Counted from the stretch's first letter, positions 54,492 through 63,948 are shown. The stretch: DNA of 64,000 nucleotides from Veillonella_A intestinalis (GCF_943192895.1 NZ_CALPCB010000003.1:194752-258751); one strand, 5' to 3'. A program made the numbers and translations. The notes: a model not told the origin generated them from the sequence alone.

Positions 54492-54824
54492 TTAGTCTAG
54501 GCTATCGTCATAACGAGCCATATTTTCTTGTCGAATATCTTTCAAATTAGAAAGTAATTCATCCGTATCTTCTACGCGAGTAAATAATTCACCAAAGTAT
54601 TCAGAATCTTCTACTGTCACACTCCACTGAAACGAATCATTTTCATCATAGAGAGTAAAGATAATTGGTTCTTCCATAGAAGTAGGTACATTCCCATCTT
54701 CATCGGTAATGGTCGCATAAGCACCATCATCATTGACCTGATAGAATAAAGTCTCACGGTCATCAATTTCCACCAATTCAAATCCTAAATTCTCATAAAA
54801 CGATTCCAGCGCGTCGCCGTCCAT
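54492..54824 (-). CDS. Small acidic protein, unknown
   Basis: A 110-residue, strongly acidic cytoplasmic protein with beta-rich pattern and no membrane segment. The order DDRETLFYQVNDDGAYATIT, EEPIIFTLYDENDSFQWSVT and a helical tail suggests a small single domain. I do not recognise the family; DUF1292-like proteins have comparable character but identity is not clear. The ATG follows AAAGGAGGATTCGT, so it is well translated. Lies between the ABC-F and glycosyltransferase genes, with its own terminator. Confidence 0.7.
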   Translation of the reverse strand: MDGDALESFYENLGFELVEIDDRETLFYQVNDDGAYATITDEDGNVPTSMEEPIIFTLYDENDSFQWSVTVEDSEYFGELFTRVEDTDELLSNLKDIRQENMARYDDSLD

Positions 54825-54969
54825 ACGAATCCTCCTTTAATACATAACCCCGAATCCCCTTTTGGGTGTTGAGTACATTGTACAAAAATTTCTAGCTCTT
54901 AGCAAGAGACTTTTATAAGACTCCCCTTGCAAACTATGCATACTATCCCTATTCACTACTAAATAAATA

Positions 54970-56076
54970 TTAACGCCCTAATAGCTTTTTAGTGGCCGAC
55001 ACAATATTAGCGGCCCCATCAATTTGCCACGTCAATTCTTGTGCTGACATTTGTTCAAGTCGTTCCGGGTTATTTAAAAGTACCGTTACCACATCATCTA
55101 GATTGTGAATATCACGAGCCCAACGTGCATAACCTTGCTGTTCAAAGAATGTAGCATTTCCTTCTTCTTGTCCTGGAATCGCACTGAAAAACACCATAGG
55201 TACGCCAACAGTCACACCTTCCATACAAGTTAATCCCCCTGGCTTTGTTACCAATAAGGTGGCTTCTTGCATAAGTTTGGCCACTTCTAAAGTATATCCA
55301 TATACCGTAGTCGGTGTACGCATAGAATGACTCATAGCCACTAAGCCTTCATAAAGATCAGCATTACGTCCAGTAATTACAATGAGCTCATCAATCCCCG
55401 ATACCTCATCTAACCGCTGTAATGCCGTTTCTAAGCAACCTAAGCCAAGGCCGCCCCCCATTATTAATACCTTCACTGGATAGGAAGGCTTATATTTAGT
55501 TAAACGATGCTCAAAGAAACTTCGGCGCACCGGAATGCCTGTAATTGTAATTTTATGTGCTGCAATACCCGCTTCACATAATTCATTAACCATGCCCGAA
55601 GTACCCACATGATACGCATCGATTTGATTATATACCCAAAACTGATGTACCTGAAAATCTGTAATTACCGCAACTAAGGGGACATTGATTAAATTTTGTC
55701 GTTTTAAAATACACGCAGCGCCACAAGGAAATGGATGCGTGAAAATAACTACATCTGGTCGTTCTCGATTGATGAGTTTTAACATACGACGCTTTAACAT
55801 CCAAGCCAAAGCAGTCTGTACGGCACTCCCTTTCTTATCTCCTTGTGATAGACGATAAATAACATCATATAACATAGGAAATACGTCAATCATTTTTATA
55901 TATGTTTCTTTTAATAAATTATCAAACGAAAAGCTATTTGTATCTAAAAAGTCTACATGGGTAATAATAGCATCTGGGTTTTTGGCTGCCCAATACTCTT
56001 CAATCGCCCGTGCCGCTTGTGTATGCCCCGTGCCAATAGAAGCCGATACAATGAGTATACGTTCCTTCTTGCTCAT
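54970..56076 (-). CDS. UgtP/MGDG synthase-like glycosyltransferase
   Basis: A 368-residue GT28-type enzyme that probably adds hexose to diacylglycerol at the inner membrane. The N-terminal MGDG-synthase domain has VSASIGTGHTQAARAIEEYW. The middle part has HPFPCGAACILKR, and the donor domain has MGGGLGLGCLE and LVTKPGGLTCMEG with VPMVFFSAIPGQEEGN. These match UgtP/MGDG synthases more than MurG. The donor sugar cannot be read from sequence. The ATG follows GGAAGGAGACAATC. Confidence 0.82.
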   Translation of the reverse strand: MSKKERILIVSASIGTGHTQAARAIEEYWAAKNPDAIITHVDFLDTNSFSFDNLLKETYIKMIDVFPMLYDVIYRLSQGDKKGSAVQTALAWMLKRRMLKLINRERPDVVIFTHPFPCGAACILKRQNLINVPLVAVITDFQVHQFWVYNQIDAYHVGTSGMVNELCEAGIAAHKITITGIPVRRSFFEHRLTKYKPSYPVKVLIMGGGLGLGCLETALQRLDEVSGIDELIVITGRNADLYEGLVAMSHSMRTPTTVYGYTLEVAKLMQEATLLVTKPGGLTCMEGVTVGVPMVFFSAIPGQEEGNATFFEQQGYARWARDIHNLDDVVTVLLNNPERLEQMSAQELTWQIDGAANIVSATKKLLGR

Positions 56077-56155
56077 GATTGTCTCCTTCCCTGTCGTCTT
56101 ATTATATCACATTTTACAATCTAACAAGCAGGAACACTTCGTATTTTTGCATAGA

Positions 56156-56233
56156 AAAAGAGACCCTCTGCAAGCCTGATAGCGACGGCCGTAGCCGTCT
56201 ATACCATCAAAGGCACACAGTGCGGTCTCTTTT
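56156..56233 (-). terminator. hup terminator with a structured loop
   Basis: AAAAGAGACC (56156-56165) pairs with GGTCTCTTTT (56224-56233). The loop holds a strong inner stem GACGGC-CGTA-GCCGTC (56184-56199). It begins 16 bases past the HU gene stop. Confidence 0.75.
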
Positions 56234-56248
56234 GAGTTCCTAACAAAA

Positions 56249-56551
56249 TTATTTTTTGCGAGGTTTAACTTTAGTTGTAACATTAACTAATTCTTTTAAC
56301 TGTTTACCAGCTTTGAATGCAGGGGATTTGGAAGCTGCAATCGTAATAGCTTTACCAGTTTGTGGGTTGCGGCCTTCACGAGCGGAACGTTCGCGAACTT
56401 CAAAAGTACCGAAACCAATTACTTGAACTTTTTCGCCTTTTGCCAATTCTTCAGCTACTGTGTCGAACACAGCTTTAACTGCTTTTTCAGCATCCTTTTT
56501 AGTTAATTCGGCTTTCTGAGCAACGCTTGCGATTAATTCTGTTTTATTCAT
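56249..56551 (-). CDS. hup: HU-family nucleoid protein
   Basis: A 100-residue DNA-bending protein. It starts MNKTELIASVAQKAELTKKD and contains VIGFGTFEVRERSAREGRNP, the beta arm with the conserved proline region (QTGKAITI). The last ten residues (TTKVKPRKK) form a short basic tail beyond the usual 90. It dimerises and compacts DNA. The ATG follows AAGGAGGTTCTGTC. Own terminator; 75 bases separate it from mazG. Confidence 0.96.
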   Translation of the reverse strand: MNKTELIASVAQKAELTKKDAEKAVKAVFDTVAEELAKGEKVQVIGFGTFEVRERSAREGRNPQTGKAITIAASKSPAFKAGKQLKELVNVTTKVKPRKK

Positions 56552-56626
56552 GACAGAACCTCCTTAAAAAATAGAATGTATCCATTCATCAATAATGACT
56601 TGTAAGAGTATATCACGCTTTGCCAA

Positions 56627-57808
56627 TCATTTCAATGAATGCTTTTGTTCAGACACCTTAGCCGAGTCCCAAAATGAGTCCAATTCATCAAGTGAAAACT
56701 CCTCCCATGATCGTCCGCTGTCTTTAACACAACGCTCCACATAAGAAAAACGACGACGGAACTTATTATTGGTGCGGTTTAGTGCATTTTCACCGCCTAT
56801 TTTATACCATCTTAGAAGATTAATCAAGGAAAAAAGCACGTCTCCCCCCTCTAATTCTGCATTTTCATAATCACCGAGGGCTACGGCTTCCTTAAATTCA
56901 GCAATTTCTTCCTCAAATTTTGCCCAAACAGGAGGCTCAGAATCCCAGTCAAAACCTACCTTCGCAGCCTTTTCTTGTAATTTTTGAGCCCCTAATAGAG
57001 CAGGTAATCCTTTCGATACACCAGCCAATAAATTTTTTTTACGATGACCTGGCTCTTGAGCCTTCAAAGCCTCCCAATTTAGCTGAGTAGTACCTATCTC
57101 TTCCACATTTGCTTGATTAAATACATGAGGATGGCGACGAATCATTTTTGCGCTAATGTCATCAATTACATCTTGTACCGTAAATAAGCCCTGCTCTTCC
57201 GCCAAACGAGCATGAAATACAATTTGTAATAATACATCGCCCAATTCTTCTCGTAAATTTGCCATATCTTGATTATCAATCGCTTCTAACACTTCATAGA
57301 CTTCTTCTAATAAATACCGTCGTAAAGTACTATGGGTTTGTAAGCGATCCCATGGGCAACCATTAGGTGCTCGTAATGCAGCCACAACCTCCACGAGCGG
57401 ATTCAAATCAAACGAGGAAGTCGCCACTCCATCAGATTGCGATTGGGAACGCTGTAATGGCTTAATAAATAACCACTGAACAATATTATCTAATGAGGCT
57501 TCTTGGTCCATAATATATGTTTTGCCAATTGTTACTAATTGACCAAGTGTTACCTCTTTTGGTCCTACTAATTGCTCTGTTTCAGTAATACCCGTTAATA
57601 AAAAGGTCGTCGACTCCTCAAATCGCCCCGTTAAAGCTTCTAAAATGCGTTCTAAGGCCGTTTTATCTCCCTTCACATCTGTTACTACTAAAACGCCAGT
57701 TAAATCGAAAGGAACATAATCTATTTGAGCTGTAGAAATAGTAAATACCCCACAAGTCTCATCGAGCTGTAAATCCGATATAACTCGGCTAACTACTGTT
57801 AATGACAT
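56627..57808 (-). CDS. mazG: Nucleoside triphosphate pyrophosphohydrolase MazG with extra N-terminal domain
   Basis: The C-terminal 260 residues are MazG with two helical repeats. CPWDRLQTHSTLRRYLLEEV and EELGDVLLQIVFHARLAEEQ carry the EExxE and ExxD metal motifs; the second repeat has EEEIAEFKEA and ELEGGDVLFSLINLLRW. It hydrolyses NTPs to NMPs. The first 130 residues (SDLQLDETCGVFTI ... LGQLVTIGKTYIMD) occupy the place of the tetrapyrrole-methylase domain in YabN-type proteins but are shorter and lack its Gly-rich motifs. The ATG follows AGGAGGACCT. Confidence 0.88.
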   Translation of the reverse strand: MSLTVVSRVISDLQLDETCGVFTISTAQIDYVPFDLTGVLVVTDVKGDKTALERILEALTGRFEESTTFLLTGITETEQLVGPKEVTLGQLVTIGKTYIMDQEASLDNIVQWLFIKPLQRSQSQSDGVATSSFDLNPLVEVVAALRAPNGCPWDRLQTHSTLRRYLLEEVYEVLEAIDNQDMANLREELGDVLLQIVFHARLAEEQGLFTVQDVIDDISAKMIRRHPHVFNQANVEEIGTTQLNWEALKAQEPGHRKKNLLAGVSKGLPALLGAQKLQEKAAKVGFDWDSEPPVWAKFEEEIAEFKEAVALGDYENAELEGGDVLFSLINLLRWYKIGGENALNRTNNKFRRRFSYVERCVKDSGRSWEEFSLDELDSFWDSAKVSEQKHSLK

Positions 57809-57817
57809 AGGTCCTCC

Positions 57818-59404
57818 TTACTCACTTTTTGCGGCTCTTCTTTGTTGTAACCGCTTGCCAATAAACGGCATGGCACACCATTCTTCCTCTTTAACTGCCT
57901 TACTAATAATTAAACCAGCACCATATACAACAACAGCCACTATAATCGCCCCAATAACCGCTAAATTACCGCCTATTAGCGAACTTAAAAAGGCGTAGGT
58001 AATAACAGTAGCACCACCCATAGCAAAGGCGGCAAAAGAGATTTTACCAAGTTCTAGCCATGGCACCTGATATTGGATGTATTTACGCACAAAAATCATA
58101 TTTAATAAGGCGGCTAAGCCAAAATCTATATTTGTAGACCAAGCGGCCCCATTAATGCCCCATTCTGGTAAAGCTGTTAAATACCAGCTAAGAGGAATTT
58201 TGATAAGGGTACTAAAAAATAAATTAATCATAGGAATGGCCGTATGACCTAACCCTTGCAAAATGCCCGTACTAACTTGTTGTACCCCTAGCAAGAAAAT
58301 ACTCAAGCTCATTACGGCTATGGGACCACCTGCATGAGGTGTTGCATATAATAGTTCTGAAATAGGTGTAGCTAATACACAAAGACCTACAAATGCCGGC
58401 ACTGTAATAAGAGTTGTTATTTTTAATGCCACATGACTTCGATTTTGAATCTCTAGCATATCTCGTTTAGTATAGGCTTCTGATATAGCTGGTACTAAAC
58501 TGGCGGCTAAGGAAGTTGTCAAAATAATTGGCAAATTCACTAAAGATGTCGCCATCCCAGTTAAATACCCAAATAGAGTAGTCGCTTCTCTCATAGAATA
58601 ACCTGCATCAATCAAGCGCTGTGGCACGACCCCTAAATCAATCCCCGATACGATAGGCATCATAATATTAGCCATAGACACAGGAATAGCCAAGACTAAT
58701 AACCGTTTCATAATCTGCGAAGACGATTCAATCACTATATCAGGGGACTGCTTAGCTCTTAATTCAGCACGTAACCGACGTTGTCGATGGTAAAAATATA
58801 ACAACACCAGTACGCCACCAACCACACCAGGAAAGGTTGCTAAGGTCGCGCCTGCCGCTGCCATAGGCAATCCATACGGTAATAAAAACAAAGCAAAGCC
58901 TACCATACAGGCAACCCGTAGAGACTGTTCCATCACTTGGGAAGCGCCCGTAGGTAACATATCTTGAAACCCTTGGAAATAGCCGCGCAGGCAACTTAAA
59001 ATAGTGACGACAATAATAGCTGGCGCCAAAGCCATAAGCGCATAGCTACTCCGTGGATCAGTGAGCCACTCGGACTCTACGAGCCAAGGTACGGCTAAAA
59101 ATAAAGCAATACTAAAAAAGGCACCTAAACCAAAGAGAACTGTAGCGGACACTCTAAATATTTTAGAGGCCCCTCGAATATCTTGATGAGCTAATTTATC
59201 AGCAATCATAATTGAAATAGCAACGGGCAAGCCTGCTGTGGCTAAGCTAACAATAATCTGATAAATCGGATAGGCCATTTGGTATAAGCCAATTCCTTCG
59301 CCACCTAAAATACGAGCTAATAATACTTTACTGAAGGCCCCAATAATTTTCACAATAATACCGGCTAAGGTAAGAATCATGGCTCCTTTTAAAAATCGAT
59401 TCAT
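57818..59404 (-). CDS. Polysaccharide/lipid II flippase-like protein (SpoVB/MurJ group)
   Basis: A 528-residue MOP-superfamily membrane protein with about 14 helices. It starts MNRFLKGAMILTLAGIIVKI, and has GGEGIGLYQMAYPIY and GLPVAISIMIADKLA, patterns of the SpoVB/YtgP branch that flips lipid-linked sugars for cell-wall synthesis. It follows mfd by only 10 bases and precedes mazG by nine, the same order as mfd-spoVT/yabM-mazG regions of Firmicutes. Likely essential for the envelope; substrate not certain. Confidence 0.88.
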   Translation of the reverse strand: MNRFLKGAMILTLAGIIVKIIGAFSKVLLARILGGEGIGLYQMAYPIYQIIVSLATAGLPVAISIMIADKLAHQDIRGASKIFRVSATVLFGLGAFFSIALFLAVPWLVESEWLTDPRSSYALMALAPAIIVVTILSCLRGYFQGFQDMLPTGASQVMEQSLRVACMVGFALFLLPYGLPMAAAGATLATFPGVVGGVLVLLYFYHRQRRLRAELRAKQSPDIVIESSSQIMKRLLVLAIPVSMANIMMPIVSGIDLGVVPQRLIDAGYSMREATTLFGYLTGMATSLVNLPIILTTSLAASLVPAISEAYTKRDMLEIQNRSHVALKITTLITVPAFVGLCVLATPISELLYATPHAGGPIAVMSLSIFLLGVQQVSTGILQGLGHTAIPMINLFFSTLIKIPLSWYLTALPEWGINGAAWSTNIDFGLAALLNMIFVRKYIQYQVPWLELGKISFAAFAMGGATVITYAFLSSLIGGNLAVIGAIIVAVVVYGAGLIISKAVKEEEWCAMPFIGKRLQQRRAAKSE

Positions 59405-59414
59405 TGGTTCCTCC

Positions 59415-62400
59415 TTATGTATCTGCTACTAATAAACTGGGGTCCCTCTTTTCCAGTTCCCCTAACAATCCTTCGGTCCGCCCCATTACATCAGCCTCAC
59501 GTTCCAAAGTATACCGAAGCACATCATTTTTCATCTTCACATGTTGCCAAACCGCTGTACTTGGTAAGCCTGGATGCCAACCTGCCATACGCGAAATATC
59601 ACCCCAATGGATGGTAATCATATTCTCTCGTACAATTAGACTTTTAATCCCTAATACACGCGCTCGTTCTTTAATGCGAGCTAATTTCAACAATCGTTCC
59701 ACCGGTGCCGTAGGCGTGCCAAAACGGTCAATTAACTCGTCCGTAAATTCATCAAAGTCTTCTAATTTACGTATCTGTAATAAACGCTGATAAATTGTAA
59801 TTTTACGAGCTGTATCATTAATGTATGCATCATCAATAAAAGCATCAATCCCTAAATCGATTGTCGGATCTATTTCTATCGTCTTTGTTACTGTCTTATG
59901 CTGAGCTTTAGCGATAGCTTCTTCTAGCATGAAACAATATAAAGCAAAGCCAACGGAAGCAATATTGCCATGCTGTTGAGAACCTAATAAATTGCCGGCA
60001 CCACGAATTTCAAGATCGCGCATAGCTAACTTAAAGCCAGCCCCTAATTCAGTAAATTCTTCAATTGCCTTTAAACGCTTTTCCGCTGTTTCACTGAGCA
60101 TTTTATCAGGACGATATAAGAAATACGCATATGCTCTACGCCGTGAACGGCCTACTCGACCGCGCATCTGATATAGTTGCGATAAGCCAAGTCGATCTGC
60201 ATCATAGACGATTATCGTATTTGCGTTTGGAATATCTAGCCCTGTCTCAATAATACTAGTACAAAGTAATAAATCATAATGGCCTTCATAGAAATCCACC
60301 ATAATCGCTTCCATCTCACTGCCAGCCATTTGACCATGGGCAATAGCAAAGCGAAGTTCTGGCATAGCTGCTTCTAAAAATTCGCCCATATGATCAATGG
60401 AAGCTACTCGATTATATACAAAATATACTTGACCACCACGCTGAATTTCACGTCGAATGGCTTCAGTAATCAACTTCATATCATATTCCACCACATAGGT
60501 TTGCACAGGCAAGCGATCTTCTGGTGGAGTATTAATAACACTCATTTCTCGAACCCCAACTAAAGACATATGCAAGGTGCGAGGGATTGGCGTAGCGCTC
60601 AATGTTAATACATCAATATTTTGTGCCCAACTCTTCCATTTTTCTTTCTGGGCTACACCAAAGCGTTGTTCTTCATCAACAACTAGTAAGCCTAAATCTT
60701 TAAATGTAACCTTTTTATTTAATAAGGCATGCGTACCAATCAGTACATCCACATCTTTACTGGCTACTCGTTTTATAATATCTCTTTTTTCAGCTGCTGA
60801 ACGGAAACGATTTAATACTTCAACTTGTACCCCAAATGCTCCTAAACGGTCTGTAAAAGTCTGGAAATGCTGTTGCGCCAACACAGTAGTAGGTACTAAC
60901 ACGGCCACTTGTTTACCACTTTTAACGGCTTTAAAAATAGCCCGCATAGCCACTTCAGTCTTACCAAAACCTACATCGCCACAAAGTAAACGGTCCATAG
61001 GATGTGGTTGCTCCATAGAGGTTTTAATTTCTTTACTAGCTTGTAACTGATCTTCTGTTTCTTCATAGGGAAAAGCTTCTTCAAACTCAGCTTGAAAGGT
61101 ATCATCTGGCTCAAAAGCAAAGCCATCAACGATTTCACGTTGGGCGTACAGTTCAACTAATTTTTCAGCTAAATCATCAATAGATTTTTGTGCCTTTTGA
61201 CGAACTTTTCCCCATTCACGACCACCCATTTTATGAATCTTAGGCACATCGCCCTCGTTGCCAATATACTTTTGTAACTGGTCTAAATTATCAGCCGGTA
61301 AAAATAGTTTGTCCGTGCCAGCATAGGCAATCTCAATGTAATCCTTATGAATACCTTCCGTTTCAATTGTTTTTAACCCAATATACTTACCAATCCCATG
61401 AAGTGCATGTACCACATAGTCACCAGGTGTTAAATCAGTAAAGTAAGTAATTTCTTGGCCTTTAGGTACTTTTTTGCGTAATTTGCGCTTCTGCTGCCCC
61501 AAAATATTACCTTCTGTAACTACTACTAAATTACATAAAGGTAATTCAAAACCTTCCGATAAAAGCCCGCTCACAATTAACACAGACGATCCTGTATAAG
61601 TTACTGCATCACCATGCTCATAGGAAATGTTTTCCTCCCGTAAAGCTCGTTCTAAGCCTTCTCTACGTTGCAAATTATTCATGACTAACGCCACTTGACG
61701 GCCCTGAGACAGCCATACTTGGATTTCATCTATCAATAATGGCATTTGTCGTTCAAAAGACATCATAGATTTGCTTTGTAAGCCAATTGTATCAAAACCT
61801 GGCAGTCCACTAATTCGTTGCTGTAAAAAATTAAAAGCCACTTCACAGCTACATTGATTCGTCTGCATAAATTCGGACCAAGTAAAATGGGCCTGACGAT
61901 GCGTAGCATCTTCTTTTAAAAAGCCCTTTAAGGCATCTTGCAAACGATTTGGTTCATCATAAATTAGCAATGCCCCTTTACCATAACTTAGTAGAGATGC
62001 TTCTTCAGAAGAATTTGCTAAATGAAAAGGCATAACTGTCATACCTGTTACAGTTTCAATGGAGCGCTGCGTATCAATAGCAAAGGTACGAATTGTATCT
62101 ATTTCATCATCAAAAAACTCAATACGATATGGATTGTCACTATTTACTGGAAAAATATCAATAATATCACCGCGAACGCTAAAATGACCACGTTGTTCCA
62201 CCTGGTCTGTTCGCTCATAGCCTAAAGCCACTAATTTATCTAGTAACGCCATGCGCTCTACAATATCATTGGCCTGTAGTCGTATTACATGTTCTTTTAA
62301 TTCTTCAGGTGTTAATAGTCGCTGCGTAGCTTCGTCAATCGTCGCCAAAACAACAACAGGTTCCTCGTGGAGCAAAGCACCTAAAGCCCTCATCTGCAAG

Positions 62401-62705
62401 CCTTGATTTTCTAAACTACGAGCCGCTGTAACAAAGGTTACTTTTTCTGTAATAGGAAAAGGCATAACTTCAACCTTTGGCAAGAAAAACGCTAAATCAC
62501 GCTCCCATTGCTCCTTATGAGCCCTATCATGGACCAATATAATTGTAGGTCGTACCTGCTGATTAGTCGCCATAGCAGTGCTATATATAAAGGACTTTTG
62601 TGAGCTCCCTAAGCCTGAAATGACATGCTTACCAGTTCCTATTAGCATTTGCTCTGCTTCTTTATAGGCGGGATATTTATATAATAATTCTTGTAAAGCT
62701 GTCAT
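59415..62705 (-). CDS. mfd: Transcription-repair coupling factor
   Basis: Removes stalled RNA polymerase and recruits UvrA. About 1096 residues in the usual order: UvrB-like domains (about 10-340), the CarD-like RNA-polymerase-interaction domain with PGDYVVHALHGIGKYIGL (about 430), the RecG-like translocase with GDVGFGKTEVAMRAIF, VVDEEQRFG and LSATPIPRTLHMSL, the TRG segment near QMRGRVGRSRRRAYAY, and the C-terminal D7 domain. The ATG at 62705 is preferred because GGAGGG is well spaced; one at 62711 is too close. First gene of mfd-flippase-mazG. Confidence 0.96.
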   Translation of the reverse strand: MTALQELLYKYPAYKEAEQMLIGTGKHVISGLGSSQKSFIYSTAMATNQQVRPTIILVHDRAHKEQWERDLAFFLPKVEVMPFPITEKVTFVTAARSLENQGLQMRALGALLHEEPVVVLATIDEATQRLLTPEELKEHVIRLQANDIVERMALLDKLVALGYERTDQVEQRGHFSVRGDIIDIFPVNSDNPYRIEFFDDEIDTIRTFAIDTQRSIETVTGMTVMPFHLANSSEEASLLSYGKGALLIYDEPNRLQDALKGFLKEDATHRQAHFTWSEFMQTNQCSCEVAFNFLQQRISGLPGFDTIGLQSKSMMSFERQMPLLIDEIQVWLSQGRQVALVMNNLQRREGLERALREENISYEHGDAVTYTGSSVLIVSGLLSEGFELPLCNLVVVTEGNILGQQKRKLRKKVPKGQEITYFTDLTPGDYVVHALHGIGKYIGLKTIETEGIHKDYIEIAYAGTDKLFLPADNLDQLQKYIGNEGDVPKIHKMGGREWGKVRQKAQKSIDDLAEKLVELYAQREIVDGFAFEPDDTFQAEFEEAFPYEETEDQLQASKEIKTSMEQPHPMDRLLCGDVGFGKTEVAMRAIFKAVKSGKQVAVLVPTTVLAQQHFQTFTDRLGAFGVQVEVLNRFRSAAEKRDIIKRVASKDVDVLIGTHALLNKKVTFKDLGLLVVDEEQRFGVAQKEKWKSWAQNIDVLTLSATPIPRTLHMSLVGVREMSVINTPPEDRLPVQTYVVEYDMKLITEAIRREIQRGGQVYFVYNRVASIDHMGEFLEAAMPELRFAIAHGQMAGSEMEAIMVDFYEGHYDLLLCTSIIETGLDIPNANTIIVYDADRLGLSQLYQMRGRVGRSRRRAYAYFLYRPDKMLSETAEKRLKAIEEFTELGAGFKLAMRDLEIRGAGNLLGSQQHGNIASVGFALYCFMLEEAIAKAQHKTVTKTIEIDPTIDLGIDAFIDDAYINDTARKITIYQRLLQIRKLEDFDEFTDELIDRFGTPTAPVERLLKLARIKERARVLGIKSLIVRENMITIHWGDISRMAGWHPGLPSTAVWQHVKMKNDVLRYTLEREADVMGRTEGLLGELEKRDPSLLVADT

Positions 62706-62906
62706 GAACATCCCTCCATTGCTAACTCATCCTATATAACTTATCCTACATCTTATAATTTATTATCTAATAAATTTTCTTATTTTATCAAACGACAAAA
62801 CGGGCTTTAGCAATGCCAAAGCCCTTTTTAATTCTTTACTTATAGTATCATACCACACTTAAATGTGCAATAAAAAAGAGCCCCTAAGGACTCATAGTGA
62901 CTTAAC

Positions 62907-62991
62907 TGGTGCGGGAGAAGGGACTTGAACCCCCACGCCCGAAGGCGCCAGATCCTAAGTCTGGTGCGTCTGCCAATTCCGCCACTCCCGC
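62907..62991 (-). tRNA. tRNA-Leu, anticodon UAG
   Basis: The minus strand reads GCGGGAG, ..., CTCCCGC as acceptor stem, CTTAGGA as anticodon loop with TAG flanked by CCAGA/TCTGG, a long variable arm as in class II tRNAs, GGTTCAAGTCC as T loop, and CCA encoded at the 3-prime end. Confidence 0.97.
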
Positions 62992-63069
62992 AACACAGTT
63001 ATATTACCACATAACCAAGTGCATCGTCAATATATTTTTTTAATTTTATTAACAAAATTAAAAACCAAA

Positions 63070-63104
63070 AACGCTAAGAATACCCATCACAGTATCTTAG
63101 CGTT
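63070..63104 (-). terminator. Hairpin ending the cobalamin-riboswitch transcript region
   Basis: AACGCTAAGA (63070-63079) pairs with TCTTAGCGTT (63095-63104). On the minus strand it is followed by TTTGGTTTTT. Confidence 0.75.
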
Positions 63105-63156
63105 TCAGGTTAGGAGATGATGAAAATGTACGCCCATACATTATCATGACAATATA

Positions 63157-63231
63157 TTAACACTTACGTGATAATACCAATGTAAAACCATGAGCTGTAT
63201 AGGTTTCATCATATGCACGGTTAGAATTAAG
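63157..63231 (-). pseudogene. C-terminal remnant of a gene behind the cobalamin riboswitch
   Basis: About 24 codons in frame, with RAYDETYTAHGFTLVL and a stop, have protein-like composition but no start or ribosome site. The upstream end runs into the terminator hairpin. It may be the end of a deleted B12-regulated gene such as a TonB-type receptor; the identity is a guess. Confidence 0.35.
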
Positions 63232-63236
63232 CCAAT

Positions 63237-63268
63237 AAAAAAGCCTTTTCCGACACATGCGAAAAAGG
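63237..63268 (-). terminator. Terminator of the cobalamin riboswitch
   Basis: CCTTTTTCG pairs with CGGAAAAGG on the minus strand, followed by CTTTTTTATT. It starts about 50 bases after the B12 box, in the place of a riboswitch expression platform. Confidence 0.75.
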
Positions 63269-63314
63269 ATCTATAATTCTCCTCCCTATCGCTCGTAGGT
63301 CAAATGGTGAATGA

Positions 63315-63470
63315 TGAATAGGCAGTTCTCCTGACTTAGCTTCACCGCTCCTCTCGCCTTCCCAGTCTTACCCAGTGACTTAATGAGATTCGCTCAGCTT
63401 TACAGTGGCGGGACCGTGTCGGATTTACACCGACTTCTCTATTATGCATGTCTGCACCTATTCCCAACTA
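63315..63470 (-). promoter_or_regulatory. Cobalamin (B12) riboswitch
   Basis: The minus strand has GGTGCAGACATG near the 5-prime end, GTCGGTGTAAATCCGAC, CGGTCCCGCCACTGTAA (with the conserved GCCACTG) and the B12 box AGTCAGGAGAACTGCC (63321-63336). These are the core elements in the right order. The downstream hairpin at 63237-63268 may be its terminator. No intact gene follows on this strand before mfd and the tRNA. Confidence 0.92.
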
Positions 63471-63479
63471 TGTATTTTA

Positions 63480-63910
63480 TTGATTGTTTACTTTCTACAT
63501 ACGTATAGTAACATGATTTCTATAGATTGTCAATATGAATGAAAATATGTAGTCTAATGCTTAGAAATACTCTTACTATGTTAGTTAAAACTGATATATA
63601 TGTATCCTTTTCGACTCCCTATCATGCTACGCTTCGTTTCACTTGCTTCACAAGAAAGTGATGCAATACAATTTGCGCGTCGCACTTAGTACATATTAAA
63701 TACGTCCGTTCGGATGCTGTGGATTTCTCGAAGAGAAATCTTACGCCCCGAACTATGCGATTCGCAATAATTTATGCGTCGCTTTGCTCCTATAAATTAT
63801 GCTCTCTGCATACCAGGACCGCTTCTATTATGCCACTACCTATTGAGATACTTCTACTAACATCCCTTCTTGGAAGCGCCCAGACAGATTGTTACTCATT
63901 AGATTAACAA
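63480..63910. other. Unexplained non-coding stretch
   Basis: More than 400 bases without a convincing gene. It contains several paired elements, such as TTTCTC-TTCG-AGAAA near 63724-63736 and AAATTATTGCG/GCGTCG runs near 63760-63785, and its base content is less AT-rich than other gaps. It could be a structured RNA, a degraded repeat or a pseudogene. I see no known RNA family. Confidence 0.3.
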
Positions 63911-63948
63911 AAATAAGAGGCCTTGTCTTTCGACACGACCTCTTATTT
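63911..63948. terminator. Terminator at right end
   Basis: AAATAAGAGG pairs with CCTCTTATTT, with an inner TGTC-TTTC-GACA. A/T tracts lie on both sides. The gene it serves is probably outside or at the edge of the window. Confidence 0.7.

Noticed and set aside
63719..63907. 62-residue plus-strand frame near the right end
   Set aside because: No ribosome site, no recognisable domain, and it lies within the structured non-coding stretch.
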